A DNA stretch of 64,000 nt from Chloroflexota bacterium (GTDB lineage Bacteria; Chloroflexota; Anaerolineae; Anaerolineales; Anaerolineaceae): assembly GCA_016838895.1 (NCBI GenBank), contig JAEKNU010000006.1, positions 50,808-114,807 on the forward strand, in the 5' to 3' direction. Below are positions 17,310 through 26,828 of this stretch, piece by piece. Position 1 is the stretch's first letter. Each line of letters starts with the position of its first letter. Below the pieces are notes generated by a model, which saw nothing but the letters and a program-made list of their open reading frames with translations, was not told the origin of the DNA and made no database searches. Both the position numbers and the translations under genes were made by a program.

Positions 17310-17700
17310 TTGAGGTTGAGTTTTCCTGATTCAAAGCATTTTCATCAATTGGCGGCTCAGTTTCGATCGTCGATAACAAACGTTCAATTTGATCTGCTTT
17401 TTCTGGTGTGGCATCCCAATAAAATCGTAATTGTGGAAAGGAGCGCAAGTTTATATGTTTTGCCAGATATTTACGGATAAAAACTTTTGCACTATTTAAT
17501 CCGGCCAGCACATCATCCTTGCGTTCAATACCTTCTAATGCGGATACATAGATACTTGCATAGGATAATTCACGATCTACATTTACGTCTGTAACAAAAA
17601 TACCAGTTAAACGCGGATCTCTAATTTCAAAAATCAACAACTCTGATAATTCTTCTTTTATTCGTCCTGCTATTCTTTCAACTCTAATATTTGATGGCAT
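17278..17700 (-). CDS. rbfA: 30S ribosome-binding factor RbfA
   Basis: 140 aa. The N-terminus RVERIAGRIKEELSELL and the core DPRLTGIFVTDVNVDREL..A.IYVS match RbfA, a KH-domain factor for late 16S rRNA maturation. The last 25 residues are an acidic, Asn/Ser-rich tail that overlaps nrnA. It starts 8 nt after infB. Confidence 0.95.
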   Translation of the reverse strand: MPSNIRVERIAGRIKEELSELLIFEIRDPRLTGIFVTDVNVDRELSYASIYVSALEGIERKDDVLAGLNSAKVFIRKYLAKHINLRSFPQLRFYWDATPEKADQIERLLSTIETEPPIDENALNQENSTSNDEHGPTDSR

Positions 17701-17708
17701 GCTACGCT

Positions 17709-19499
17709 CTAAAAATGACTAGCTTTATGAACAGTATAACATTCTACAGTATCGCCTTCAGCAAATTCAGTGAAATTTTTAAAGGCTAAACCACAATCCC
17801 AACCAGTTTTCACTTCTTTTACATCATCTTTTTCATGTTTCAAAGAAGATAGTTCGCCGGTAAAGACAACTTCATCATCTCTGGTGATTCTCACTTTTGC
17901 ATTTCGATGAATTTCTCCATCTATTACACGACAACCGGCAATATTACCAACTTTTGATATATTGAAAACGGCGCGAATCTCAGCATGTCCAACCATTGTT
18001 TCGATCATTTCTGGTTCAAGCATACCCTTCAACGCTTTTTCAAGATCTTCAAGCAGACGATAAATAATACTGTACAGACGGATGGAAATGCGTTCAGATG
18101 CGGCTTGCGCTTTTGCAGCATTATCAACCTTAACATTGAAACCAATAATGATGGCTTTGGATGCGGTCGCCAGCATCACATCAGATTCAGTGATATCGCC
18201 AGTGGCACTGCGCAAAATATTTACACTGATTTCACTGTTTGCACCGAGATCAGAAATTGAATTTATGATGGGTTCCAATGATCCCTGGACATCAGCATTG
18301 ATAATCAAACGCAGCTCTTTCTCTTCACCAGCCTGAACCTTCAAAAAGAGTTCTTCAAGGGTGGCACGTGGTGCCGATTGCTTTTTAATTTTTGCTGCAT
18401 TTTTCAAATTAAGGGTAAATGCGCGAGCTTCTTTATCATTATCGAAGACCTGGAAGCGATCACCAGCTTTTGGAACACCGTTTAAGCCCATAATCTGTAC
18501 AGGCGTGGCAGGACCAGCTTTTTTGATCGCTTTGCCGCGATCATTAAACATGGCCCGAATATGACCATTGGTAGTGCCTGCAGCAATGATGTCACCAAGC
18601 TTCAATGTGCCATTCTGAACTAACAACGTTGCAACAACACCTTTTGCTTTTGCAATTTCTGCTTCAATAACAGTACCCAATACCGTGCCGTCAGGATTAG
18701 CCTGGATACCATTGGTTTCAGCAACCAACAAAACAGCTTCCAATAAATCATCAATACCGTCACCTGTTTTTGCAGAAACCGGGATGACCATTGTATCGCC
18801 ATCCCATTCATCTGGTACCATACCGGCTTCAGCCAGTTGGTTTTTGGTGAAATCAACATTGGCATCGGGACGGTCAATTTTATTAAGCGCAACAATCGTG
18901 GGTACCTGGGCTGCTTTGGCGTGAGCAATGGCTTCTTTGGTCTGTGGCATGACGCCATCATTGGCAGCTACCACAAGGATTACGATATCAGCACCTTGAG
19001 CACCACGGGCACGCATTGCAGTAAACGCTGCATGGCCTGGTGTATCCAGAAAGGTGATTTTCTGATCTTTTGCTTCAATTTGGTAAGCGCCAATGTGTTG
19101 GGTAATGCCGCCTGCTTCCCTATCTGCAACATGTGTGTTTCGTATCGCATCCAGTAAGGTTGTTTTTCCATGATCAACGTGACCAAGAATCGTAACAACC
19201 GGAGGGCGATTAACCAACTTTGATGGATCTTCTTCTGAGATCATTTGACGCCAATGGGGAATTTCTCCAATCTCTTGCAGATCTTCTTCTTCGGCTGCTT
19301 CTAAAACTGCTTCATAACCACATTCACTGGCTACAATTGCAGCAGTGTCAAAATCAATTTGTTGGTTAATGTTTGCCATAACGCCATTGGCCATCAAAAT
19401 CTTAATGATTTGAATGGGACTGGTGTCAATGGACTTTGCGAGATCGCGAACGATTATAGTTGCAGGTAAAATAATTTCAGTTTGATTATTCTCGCTCAT
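17709..19499 (-). CDS. infB: Translation initiation factor IF-2 (short form)
   Basis: About 596 aa, shorter than E. coli IF-2 because only one compact N-terminal domain (about 80 aa) precedes the GTPase. G motifs: GHVDHGKTT, DTPGHAAF, NKIDRP. Domains II, III and IV follow, ending in VECY. I chose the ATG at 19499 because AGGAGG lies 5 nt upstream; the GTG at 19505 overlaps that site. IF-2 places fMet-tRNA on the 30S subunit. Confidence 0.97.
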   Translation of the reverse strand: MSENNQTEIILPATIIVRDLAKSIDTSPIQIIKILMANGVMANINQQIDFDTAAIVASECGYEAVLEAAEEEDLQEIGEIPHWRQMISEEDPSKLVNRPPVVTILGHVDHGKTTLLDAIRNTHVADREAGGITQHIGAYQIEAKDQKITFLDTPGHAAFTAMRARGAQGADIVILVVAANDGVMPQTKEAIAHAKAAQVPTIVALNKIDRPDANVDFTKNQLAEAGMVPDEWDGDTMVIPVSAKTGDGIDDLLEAVLLVAETNGIQANPDGTVLGTVIEAEIAKAKGVVATLLVQNGTLKLGDIIAAGTTNGHIRAMFNDRGKAIKKAGPATPVQIMGLNGVPKAGDRFQVFDNDKEARAFTLNLKNAAKIKKQSAPRATLEELFLKVQAGEEKELRLIINADVQGSLEPIINSISDLGANSEISVNILRSATGDITESDVMLATASKAIIIGFNVKVDNAAKAQAASERISIRLYSIIYRLLEDLEKALKGMLEPEMIETMVGHAEIRAVFNISKVGNIAGCRVIDGEIHRNAKVRITRDDEVVFTGELSSLKHEKDDVKEVKTGWDCGLAFKNFTEFAEGDTVECYTVHKASHF

Positions 19500-19546
19500 A
19501 TGCACCTCCTATGAATTTCTACCCTTACAATTACCTCACGGAAAAG

Positions 19547-19584
19547 GTGGCTGCAATCCGGTTTCCCTTTGATCTTGCAGCCAC
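19547..19584 (-). other. Inverted repeat between ylxR and infB
   Basis: A 10-bp perfect stem, GTGGCTGCAA/TTGCAGCCAC, with an 18-nt loop, fills most of the ylxR-infB gap. There is no U-tract, so it is more likely a processing or stability hairpin than a terminator. Confidence 0.5.
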
Positions 19585-19591
19585 ACCTGAT

Positions 19592-19924
19592 TCAGTCTTC
19601 TTTTGTTGATAGATTTTCTGTTTCATCATCTTGCATTGTACTAAGGTGATCAGATAGAAATTCTTTCAACTGATTCAGGTTTGCTTCAGTTATTTCCGAT
19701 TTTAAAGCGCGGGCAATCGCACCATTTATTCCTTTTGATATACAATCTTGTTGTACGTGCAGGTAAGCACCTCTTCCGGGCTGTTTCCCGGTTGAATCGA
19801 CGATAACACCGTCATTCGTGCGTACCAAACGTATCATTGATTTTTTGCCTTGTACTTCTCGACAGCCAATACAAGTACGTTGGGGTATATGTTTCCTGGG
19901 TTTCCTAGTTTGTGTACCCATCAT
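19592..19924 (-). CDS. ylxR: YlxR/RnpM-family RNA-binding protein
   Basis: 110 aa. RTCIGCREVQGKKSMIRLVR is the family signature, followed by GRGAYLHV. YlxR is found between nusA and infB; in B. subtilis it was reported to modulate RNase P (RnpM). The C-terminal tail is acidic. The neighbouring L7Ae-like gene ylxQ found in many Firmicutes is absent. Confidence 0.93.
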   Translation of the reverse strand: MMGTQTRKPRKHIPQRTCIGCREVQGKKSMIRLVRTNDGVIVDSTGKQPGRGAYLHVQQDCISKGINGAIARALKSEITEANLNQLKEFLSDHLSTMQDDETENLSTKED

Positions 19925-19942
19925 ATTCCCTTTCTGAGAAGG

Positions 19943-21889
19943 CTATAGTTCCCAATCCCATTCACCGCCGCCACCACGTTTGTGTTTCTTGTGTTTGATG
20001 ACCAGATCGGCATCTGGATCGTACTCAATGGTTTGGTGTTTTCGTTTTTTCTTCTTGGCTTTTTCAGCCGTACTCAATGATTCATCGGATTCATCCTCAG
20101 AATCATGATTGATATTCATTGGGTCAAGCAGTTCCGGTTTGAGCGTGAAGATTTCTTCAAAGGAAATTTCTTCTTCGATGACTTCTTCTACAGGTTCTTT
20201 TTTCGTTAAGGTTTCCTCAATTACGGGTTCCTCAGCCATTTTTTCTTCGATTTGGATTACTTCTTCAACTAGAGCAGCAGCTTCTTCAACCGTTTCGACA
20301 TCAAGCACTGTATCAGGTTCTTCTGCAGCCAAATCAACCTCAATTTCAGGTTTTGCTGGCGCATATTTTTGTAAGCAAGAATCTACAACCAACGCAATAT
20401 CTGCCATGGCTTTTGGACCAATACCCTGTAGTTTCAAAATATCGTCAGGATGCAGTTTTAAACCAACGGATAAATCAGCAATTGTATTGAACCCAGCTTC
20501 GTTGAGAATATCTGCTAAATTGCTATTCAGATCAGACTCAAGAATACGAATAGTGGTCAGTTCTTCTGGTAGCTCTTCCCGCAAGCGCAGCTCATCATCT
20601 GATACTGTTACTTCTGCTTCTTCCTCTTCTTTACCGTAAGTGGATAAGAAGCTCTCAACGCGATCAATTAATCCGCTGAGTTTATCGTAATCTTCCGGGT
20701 TAAGCGGACGCCCTTCAGCTTTTCTAGTTAACAGCGTTTCAATAGTATCGTAATTTTCTTTTTCTTCCTCGGCAAGTTCTGCCAAATCCGGATTGTTCTG
20801 CAATCTATAGAGTGCGTCTGCCGCAGCTTCACTAACGCTTTTAATATCAATGCGCCAACTGGTTAATTTTGCAGCCAGACGAGCGTTTTGACCATCCCGA
20901 CCAATTGCCAGACTAAGCTGATCTTCTGGTACGACAACAGTAGCTGTTTTTCCACTCATTTGGTCATTATTCAAATAAACGCCAACCACGCGAGCAGGAC
21001 TGATCGCTTTGGCGATGAATGCAGCCGGGTCTTGATTCCATTCAATGACGTCGATTTTTTCATCGTGTAATTCACGCACAATGGCTTGAATACGAACGCC
21101 ACGGATGCCAACACAGGCACCCACTGGATCAATACCGGATTGAGTGGCTGCTACAGCAACTTTAGCTCGTTCACCTGGTTCACGGGAGATGGAACGTATT
21201 TCTACCACGCCATGGAAGATCTCGGGAACTTCATTTTCCAATAATCGCCGCAAAAAATCGCGGTGGGTACGTGATAAAAGGATTTGCGGGCCGCGTGGTG
21301 TATCCTTAATTTCAGATACCAGACAACGGATGCGATCATGGATACGAAAACGTTCACCAGGGATCATGTCTTTTTTCAACATGGTGCCTTCAGCACGCAT
21401 TTCCAACCCGATGGTTAACCCCTGAGAGTTAATGGCTTGAATAACGCCGCTGATGATTTCACCTAATTGTTTCTGGTAATGATTCAATTGTGATAGACGC
21501 TCTGCATCACGGATACGTTGCTGAATCACCTGGCGAGCGGTTTGGGCTGCAACACGACCAAAATCTTTAGGCGTACTCTCAACGACAACCATGCTGCCTA
21601 ATTCAGCTTCAGGGTCGTATTGTTGAGCGACATCCAAAACAACTTCAGTGCGATCATCCTGAACTTCGTCAACTACCTCTTTTTCAGCCGATATGGTGAC
21701 TTTGCCGGTATCAGGATCAACGACAGCTTCAACAAGTTGAGCTGTAGATGCGTTTACAGATTTGCGATAGGCAGATACCATTGCGGATTCTATCGCTTTT
21801 AAAATAACATCCTTAGGAAGTTGTTTTTCTTCCAGGACCTCATTAAAGGCGAGTGCAAATTCATTCTTCATTTTAGAAAAGATCTCCAA
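19943..21889 (-). CDS. nusA: Transcription factor NusA with extended C-terminus
   Basis: 648 aa versus about 370-500 in most bacteria. The order is: N-terminal RNAP-binding domain (1-130), S1 (about 135-205), KH1/KH2 with VGACVGIRGVRIQAIVREL (about 260) and AIGRDGQNARLAAKLT (about 330). A helical region with a helix-hairpin-helix type repeat follows (LPEELTTIRILESDL .. LQGIGPKAM, near 470-510). An acidic Glu-rich segment (530-600) and a Lys-rich tail ending in GGGGEWDWEL close it. The tail is unusual and may be lineage-specific. NusA controls pausing, termination and antitermination. rimP, normally directly upstream, is missing. Confidence 0.95.
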   Translation of the reverse strand: MEIFSKMKNEFALAFNEVLEEKQLPKDVILKAIESAMVSAYRKSVNASTAQLVEAVVDPDTGKVTISAEKEVVDEVQDDRTEVVLDVAQQYDPEAELGSMVVVESTPKDFGRVAAQTARQVIQQRIRDAERLSQLNHYQKQLGEIISGVIQAINSQGLTIGLEMRAEGTMLKKDMIPGERFRIHDRIRCLVSEIKDTPRGPQILLSRTHRDFLRRLLENEVPEIFHGVVEIRSISREPGERAKVAVAATQSGIDPVGACVGIRGVRIQAIVRELHDEKIDVIEWNQDPAAFIAKAISPARVVGVYLNNDQMSGKTATVVVPEDQLSLAIGRDGQNARLAAKLTSWRIDIKSVSEAAADALYRLQNNPDLAELAEEEKENYDTIETLLTRKAEGRPLNPEDYDKLSGLIDRVESFLSTYGKEEEEAEVTVSDDELRLREELPEELTTIRILESDLNSNLADILNEAGFNTIADLSVGLKLHPDDILKLQGIGPKAMADIALVVDSCLQKYAPAKPEIEVDLAAEEPDTVLDVETVEEAAALVEEVIQIEEKMAEEPVIEETLTKKEPVEEVIEEEISFEEIFTLKPELLDPMNINHDSEDESDESLSTAEKAKKKKRKHQTIEYDPDADLVIKHKKHKRGGGGEWDWEL

Positions 21890-21908
21890 AAGGACCTAAT
21901 AAGCAGAA

Positions 21909-21927
21909 AAGTGGGGTCAACCCACTT
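21909..21927 (-). other. Hairpin in the nusA 5' leader
   Basis: AAGTGGG/CCCACTT with a 5-nt loop; on the minus strand it is followed by TTCTGCTTATT, a weak U-tract. It lies about 20 nt upstream of the nusA start and could be a leader attenuator. Confidence 0.4.
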
Positions 21928-22052
21928 CCCGGTGCATTCTTTATTGATTTCTCAAGCTACATTTCCATTTTAACATAGATTCAAGTTCCCTGCAATACAA
22001 ATAATGAAGGAGGTATCACTTTATTCGGAAATTTAGTATAAAATTGATACTA

Positions 22053-22063
22053 GAAACCGTTTC
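22053..22063. promoter_or_regulatory. Palindrome GAAACcGTTTC before the GH13 gene
   Basis: Perfect half-sites GAAAC/GTTTC around one base lie between a TATAAA (22037-22042) and the ribosome-binding site. The half-sites resemble those of LacI-family operators. No regulator gene is adjacent. Confidence 0.4.
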
Positions 22064-22079
22064 AAATAAAGGAGTCCAT

Positions 22080-23684
22080 ATGGGATCAGAGCGAAAATGG
22101 TGGCAAGATGGTGTAATCTATCAGATTTATCCCCGTTCCTTCTGTGATAGCAATGCAGACGGTATTGGTGATCTACAGGGGATACGACAAAAATTGGATT
22201 ATCTGCAGGATTTAGGAGTGGATGCAATCTGGCTGTCACCGATTTATCCAAGCCCGGACGCAGACTTTGGCTATGATGTTTCTAATTATGTGGATATTGA
22301 TCCTAAATATGGAACGCTGGATGACTTCAAAGCCTTGGTGAAAGACGCAAAGGCACACAATATTCGTATTGTGTTGGATCTGGTGTTGAATCATACCTCT
22401 GATCAACATCCCTGGTTCATTGAATCCAAATCCGGCAAGGATAATCCAAAAAAGGATTGGTACATGTGGTTGCCACCAAAAAAGGATGGTAGCGTGCCAA
22501 ATGGTTGGCAGTCCATTTTCGGCGGAAAAGGGTGGGAGTATATTCCCGAACGGGATGAATATTATTTCCATATGTTTTACAAACAACAGCCTGATTTGAA
22601 TTGGCGCAATCCTGATGTTGAAGCGGCTATATATGATGTTTTCCGATTCTGGTTAGATTTAGGGGTGGATGGTTTTCGATTGGATGTCTTTAATTGTTAT
22701 TATAAGGATGCTAAACATCGCGATAATCCTGCCAAGCTGGGGATTCGTGGTTTTGATCGTCAAGACCATATTTATGATACAGATCAACCGGAGTTATTGG
22801 GTGTATTACAAAATATACGAAAAATCGTAGATGAAAATCCGGATGGTTTTACTGTGGGAGAAACCTTTTTATCCACACCGCAAAAAGCTGCATTATATTG
22901 CCAACCAGGCAATCTACATATGACTTTTAATTTTGATTTTTTGTGGTGTAAATGGAACCCTCGTGCTTTTGCCAATGTTATTCAATCTTGGGAAGCCACA
23001 CTGGCCCATGGTGCCTGGCCAACCTATGTGCTAAACAATCATGATGTTATCCGTGCTGGCACGCGTTATGGGAAAGGCGAGGATGATGATATTCTGAAAT
23101 CTGCAGCCGTGCTGTTATTAACCATGCGTGGCACCCCTTTCCTTTATTATGGTGAAGAAATTGGTATGCGTGATATTTCTGTTCAGCGAAAAGATATTCA
23201 GGATCCAATAGGACGTAAATATTGGCCTTTCCATAAAGGTCGGGATGGCTGCCGCTCGCCGATGCAATGGGATAATTCCATGCATGCTGGGTTCAGTACT
23301 GGTACACCCTGGCTGCCGGTTCATCCCAATGCCGCTGGACGCAATGTAAAAGCACAATTACAGGAACCGGAATCACTCTGGTATGTTTATCAAAAATTGT
23401 TGAAATTGCGCAAAGAAAATCAGGCATTACGTACCGGGATGTTTATGCCGGTTACTTTTGATCAAAAGTCATTGTTGGCCTATTTGCGGCAGGATGATGA
23501 ACAAACGATTCTGGTGATTATTAATTTCAGAAAGCGCAAAACACGTCTGGCATTAGGCACAAATTTGCAGCGAGCGGATTGGAAAGTATTATTTACAACG
23601 AATGAGTATGGAGATTTATTCAAGGATAAAGGATATATTGGGCTAACAGGTTATGAAGCCTGTGTGTTATTGAAGAATAATTGA
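22080..23684 (+). CDS. GH13 alpha-glucosidase (oligo-1,6-glucosidase type)
   Basis: 534 aa from the ATG at 22080, which follows AAAGGAG at the right distance; in-frame codons before it lack support. The TIM-barrel begins WWQDGVIYQIYPRSF. Catalytic residues: nucleophile D202 (DGFRLDVFN), acid/base E261 (VGETFLS), stabiliser D322 (NNHDVIR). QPDLNWRNPDV, just past the fourth strand, is typical of GH13 alpha-glucosidases. No signal peptide, so it should hydrolyse imported malto- or isomalto-oligosaccharides in the cytoplasm. No transporter is adjacent. Confidence 0.94.
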   Translation: MGSERKWWQDGVIYQIYPRSFCDSNADGIGDLQGIRQKLDYLQDLGVDAIWLSPIYPSPDADFGYDVSNYVDIDPKYGTLDDFKALVKDAKAHNIRIVLDLVLNHTSDQHPWFIESKSGKDNPKKDWYMWLPPKKDGSVPNGWQSIFGGKGWEYIPERDEYYFHMFYKQQPDLNWRNPDVEAAIYDVFRFWLDLGVDGFRLDVFNCYYKDAKHRDNPAKLGIRGFDRQDHIYDTDQPELLGVLQNIRKIVDENPDGFTVGETFLSTPQKAALYCQPGNLHMTFNFDFLWCKWNPRAFANVIQSWEATLAHGAWPTYVLNNHDVIRAGTRYGKGEDDDILKSAAVLLLTMRGTPFLYYGEEIGMRDISVQRKDIQDPIGRKYWPFHKGRDGCRSPMQWDNSMHAGFSTGTPWLPVHPNAAGRNVKAQLQEPESLWYVYQKLLKLRKENQALRTGMFMPVTFDQKSLLAYLRQDDEQTILVIINFRKRKTRLALGTNLQRADWKVLFTTNEYGDLFKDKGYIGLTGYEACVLLKNN

Positions 23685-23686
23685 AA

Positions 23687-23720
23687 TAAAAATCTCCGGG
23701 ATTTTCCCGGAGATTTTTTC
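23687..23720. terminator. Bidirectional terminator between GH13 and ldh-like gene
   Basis: The 13-bp stem AAAATCTCCGGGA/TCCCGGAGATTTT with a 3-nt loop has U-tracts on both strands and separates two converging genes. Confidence 0.9.
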
Positions 23721-23724
23721 TATG

Positions 23725-24813
23725 CTAAATGGTAATCGGCTGCAAATTGAATGGTACACCAATTTCATTTCCAGCTTCTTTCAGAGATTCAACGACAGTC
23801 TCCATGAGCGGAATACCTTCTTTAAGGTATTTCTCAGATTTCTCGATTTCTTTTTCTCCATGAATAAAGATGCGAGGTTCGTTTTCGGCTTTAGGGGCAT
23901 TTTTTAGTATCTGAATCATTTCATCCATATCTGATTTAAACTCAGCAACATCCCGGAAAAAAGAAATATTTATCGCTGCAAAAAAATGTCCCACATTGGC
24001 GGTATCATCTGATGTACGTGGACGGGCGACATGGGGTCCAAATGCAGCACCCGCCAAAATACCTGAGAAGATATCCACCATTAATCCCAGACCGTAGCCT
24101 TTATAGCCACGCATTATTTCGGGTCCGCCCAAAGGCATTAATGCACCCCCATTAATTACCTCAGCGGGAGTCGTTGTCATGTTTCCTTTATTGTCAACGC
24201 CCCAACCTTCGGGAATCGGCTCGGCGGCTTTATCATATACTGCAACCTTACCCAAGGGAACGATACTGGTCGCCATATCCAGAATATAAGGACGCTCATT
24301 TCCTGCTGGTGCAGCCACAGCAATAGGATTGGTACCCAATATGGCTGTTTTACCAAAAGTAGGTGCGACCAGGGGTTGCGAATTTGTGAAGCTCATACCG
24401 ATCATGTCATTAGCTATTGCCATCTTGGCATAGTATCCGGCAATGCCATAATGGTTACTGTTGCTAACGGTTGCGAAGCAAACACCGGATGTTTGGGCTT
24501 TTTCAATACTGCGCTGCATAGTGTAAAAACCGGCAACCTGTCCCATACCGTTTCCAGCATCAATGGCCAATGTTGCTGGTGTTTCATTTTTGATGGTGAT
24601 TTGGGTAACTGGCTGCATCTGTTTGTTTTTCAATCTCTTTCCATAATAGGTAAACAATCGGATAATGCCATGAGAATTGATGCCATGTAAATCAGCAGCA
24701 AGAAGAATTTCCGCACTCCGCCGTGCGTCTTCATGGGGGACACCCAGTTTGCGAAAGAAATCCACCATATAGTTTTGTAAATCATCAGCTCTGAATAATA
24801 GATTTGCTACCAT
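23725..24813 (-). CDS. Malate/L-lactate dehydrogenase family (type 2) oxidoreductase
   Basis: 362 aa, the normal length for the Ldh_2 family, which uses its own NAD(P)-binding fold instead of the Rossmann fold. Visible: DLHGINSHGIIRLFTYY with the conserved HGxxSHG pattern, NSNHYGIAGYYA, TNSQPLVAPTFG and GTNPIAVAAPA. Members reduce or oxidise 2-hydroxy acids (malate, lactate, ureidoglycolate, 2,3-diketogulonate). The substrate cannot be fixed from context. GAGGTAGG precedes the ATG. Confidence 0.92.
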   Translation of the reverse strand: MVANLLFRADDLQNYMVDFFRKLGVPHEDARRSAEILLAADLHGINSHGIIRLFTYYGKRLKNKQMQPVTQITIKNETPATLAIDAGNGMGQVAGFYTMQRSIEKAQTSGVCFATVSNSNHYGIAGYYAKMAIANDMIGMSFTNSQPLVAPTFGKTAILGTNPIAVAAPAGNERPYILDMATSIVPLGKVAVYDKAAEPIPEGWGVDNKGNMTTTPAEVINGGALMPLGGPEIMRGYKGYGLGLMVDIFSGILAGAAFGPHVARPRTSDDTANVGHFFAAINISFFRDVAEFKSDMDEMIQILKNAPKAENEPRIFIHGEKEIEKSEKYLKEGIPLMETVVESLKEAGNEIGVPFNLQPITI

Positions 24814-24832
24814 GCCTACCTCACTTTATTGT

Positions 24833-24875
24833 AAAAAAAAGAATCCCCTCCATTATACATAAGGAAAGGGATTCT
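24833..24875 (-). terminator. Terminator of the parA-cheW operon
   Basis: The stem AGAATCCC/GGGATTCT with a long A/T-rich loop is followed on the minus strand by a run of eight Ts. Confidence 0.8.
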
Positions 24876-24898
24876 CCGTATTCAATTTGCTGAAAAAT

Positions 24899-25813
24899 TT
24901 ATTTTATCAGGTGAATTTGGTTTTTATCACTTGTTTCCACAATAATGGATTCGAATATCTTTATTGGATCAAGAATAATAACCAGACCGTGATCTCCACT
25001 TTTTGCAATCCCTTTGATATATTTGGTGTTTATTGAGGTAACCATTGGAGATGGTGGAGAAATTTCTTTAGAGGGTATTCGATAAACAGATTCAACATTG
25101 TCAACAACGAAGCCAGCAGTAATATCCTCAACGGCTACCACAATAATTCGTTTATTTTCCTGGTTCTCGGAGGCTTGCAGGTCAAGTTTTTTACATAAGT
25201 CAATTACCGGAAGCACAATACCCCGCAAATTTGTTGCACCCTCAATAGAAGGATGCGCACGCGGAACACGGGTTATATTTTGCATTTTGATAATGCTTTC
25301 AACAATCATGATACTGATGCCATATGATTGATCGGCTAGGGAAAAAATAACCAAATGTTCATCGGTATCATAATCACTTATTGATTTACTGGCAACGATG
25401 GCATCCGTCATAGGCTTATCAATTTCAGTTTTCGGTTTTTCGGTAATTGCAGACTGCATCTCATTTGCCTTTTGAACGTTATGTTCAGGTTCTGGTTGTA
25501 CCTCTTTTGCAGGTTTTGGTTTTTGTTCTGCCTTTTCTGCAATTGGTGCTTCTACTGACACTGGTACATTTTCTTCCTTATTTTTCGGAAGCGTGGATTT
25601 TTTAGATTTTGATTTCTCTGGCTTGTCTTTTTTCGGTTTTGTAGCTTTTTTCTGATCAGATTTTTTAGGTGGCTTCTCTTCGACTTGAGCAGGCTCTACA
25701 ACTGCATCTTTTGATGCTGCCAGGGTGGATTCATCCGATTGACTTACCAGATCACTTTTCTTTGCGGAAAATAAACGTTCCAGGCTGTTTTCAACTTTAT
25801 TTTTTTTCTTCAT
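24899..25813 (-). CDS. CheW-domain protein with Lys/Glu/Pro-rich N-terminal tail
   Basis: 304 aa. Residues 1-150 are low-complexity, rich in Lys, Glu and Pro, and probably disordered. Residues about 155-300 form one CheW domain: HLVIFSLADQSYGISIMIVES, EGATNLRGIVLPVIDL, FVVDNVESVYRIP. CheW couples chemoreceptors to CheA. No cheA, receptor or flagellar gene is nearby. It lies 13 nt after parA, so the two are one operon and may act together in positioning a signalling complex. Confidence 0.9.
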   Translation of the reverse strand: MKKKNKVENSLERLFSAKKSDLVSQSDESTLAASKDAVVEPAQVEEKPPKKSDQKKATKPKKDKPEKSKSKKSTLPKNKEENVPVSVEAPIAEKAEQKPKPAKEVQPEPEHNVQKANEMQSAITEKPKTEIDKPMTDAIVASKSISDYDTDEHLVIFSLADQSYGISIMIVESIIKMQNITRVPRAHPSIEGATNLRGIVLPVIDLCKKLDLQASENQENKRIIVVAVEDITAGFVVDNVESVYRIPSKEISPPSPMVTSINTKYIKGIAKSGDHGLVIILDPIKIFESIIVETSDKNQIHLIK

Positions 25814-25826
25814 ATTTTCATTCCTG

Positions 25827-26603
25827 TTATTTCATTAAATGGATAACTTCCAATGCTAATTGTTCATATTCCAGATTTGAACGGGACTTTGGCGAATAAA
25901 CTGGTATCGGTTCTCCAGCAGCGGCACTTTCCCTGATTTGATTATCAATGCCGATAACCGTTTCAAAAATATTGCCTTCAAATGTGATAAATAACTGAGA
26001 AAGTACATCACGGCATATACGATTTCTACGATCATAAATGGTACCGACCAGATGATATGTCAATGCCGAATTGAGATGATTCTGGACTGCATCAATGGTT
26101 TCCAGTAATCTTTCAAGACCTCGAGCTGCGTAATATTCGGTCTGCACGGGTACTAATACCATATCAGCGGCAGCCAGGGCGATTAATGTTAGCGGACTTA
26201 AAGCAGGCGGACAATCGATCAGAATAAAGTCATACTCATTTTGTACAGGTTTGATTGTATTGGCCAGAAGCCATTCATAACCTTCTATCGACACAATGCC
26301 TGTTTCTGTAGCGGCCAGACGTACATCACTGGGAAGAATGTCCAAATTTTCCAGATTCGTTTTTTGAATGACCATTTGAATACTGATGGATTCATCTTTG
26401 TCTTCAGGATCAATTAAATCCGGAATTGCCAATTCAATATCATCCGGATCCAGTCCAACCGCCATAGTTAAATTGGCTTGAGAATCCAGATCAATTATTA
26501 AGACCTTCTTCTTCTGTAGAGCAATGTTTGCACCAAGCGATACACAAGTGGTTGTTTTTCCAACGCCACCTTTTTGATTGCTAACGGCAATTATTTTTGC
26601 CAT
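25827..26603 (-). CDS. parA: ParA/Soj-family ATPase
   Basis: 258 aa from the ATG at 26603 preceded by GTGAGG; a GTG at 26615 coincides with that site. Deviant Walker A KGGVGKTT (about 11-18), Walker A' DLDSQANLT and Walker B DFILIDCPPALSPL are all present. ParA ATPases move or position plasmids, chromosomes or protein arrays. There is no parB downstream; instead comes a CheW gene, as for ParC-like ATPases that localise chemotaxis arrays. Confidence 0.93.
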   Translation of the reverse strand: MAKIIAVSNQKGGVGKTTTCVSLGANIALQKKKVLIIDLDSQANLTMAVGLDPDDIELAIPDLIDPEDKDESISIQMVIQKTNLENLDILPSDVRLAATETGIVSIEGYEWLLANTIKPVQNEYDFILIDCPPALSPLTLIALAAADMVLVPVQTEYYAARGLERLLETIDAVQNHLNSALTYHLVGTIYDRRNRICRDVLSQLFITFEGNIFETVIGIDNQIRESAAAGEPIPVYSPKSRSNLEYEQLALEVIHLMK

Positions 26604-26828
26604 AAAATGCCTCACAATGAAAATAACTCATCAATGGTTTTTATATAGCTCAGTAATAATCAATTTTGATCTAGTATTATGATAAATTATTTCAATTTCT
26701 TGACCATAAACACTGAATAAAGCTTTCATAAAACTTTATAAAATAATGCAGTGGAAATTAACAAAAAATGGATCTTGCTTGAATGCAACACTAATTTGGA
26801 TCAATTAATCCTATTTTACACAAATACC

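Noticed and set aside
20109-20639. A 176-codon plus-strand Ser-rich frame opposite nusA
   Set aside because: It is the mirror of Glu/Asp-rich codons in nusA (GAA/GAT read as TTC/ATC) and has no ribosome-binding site.
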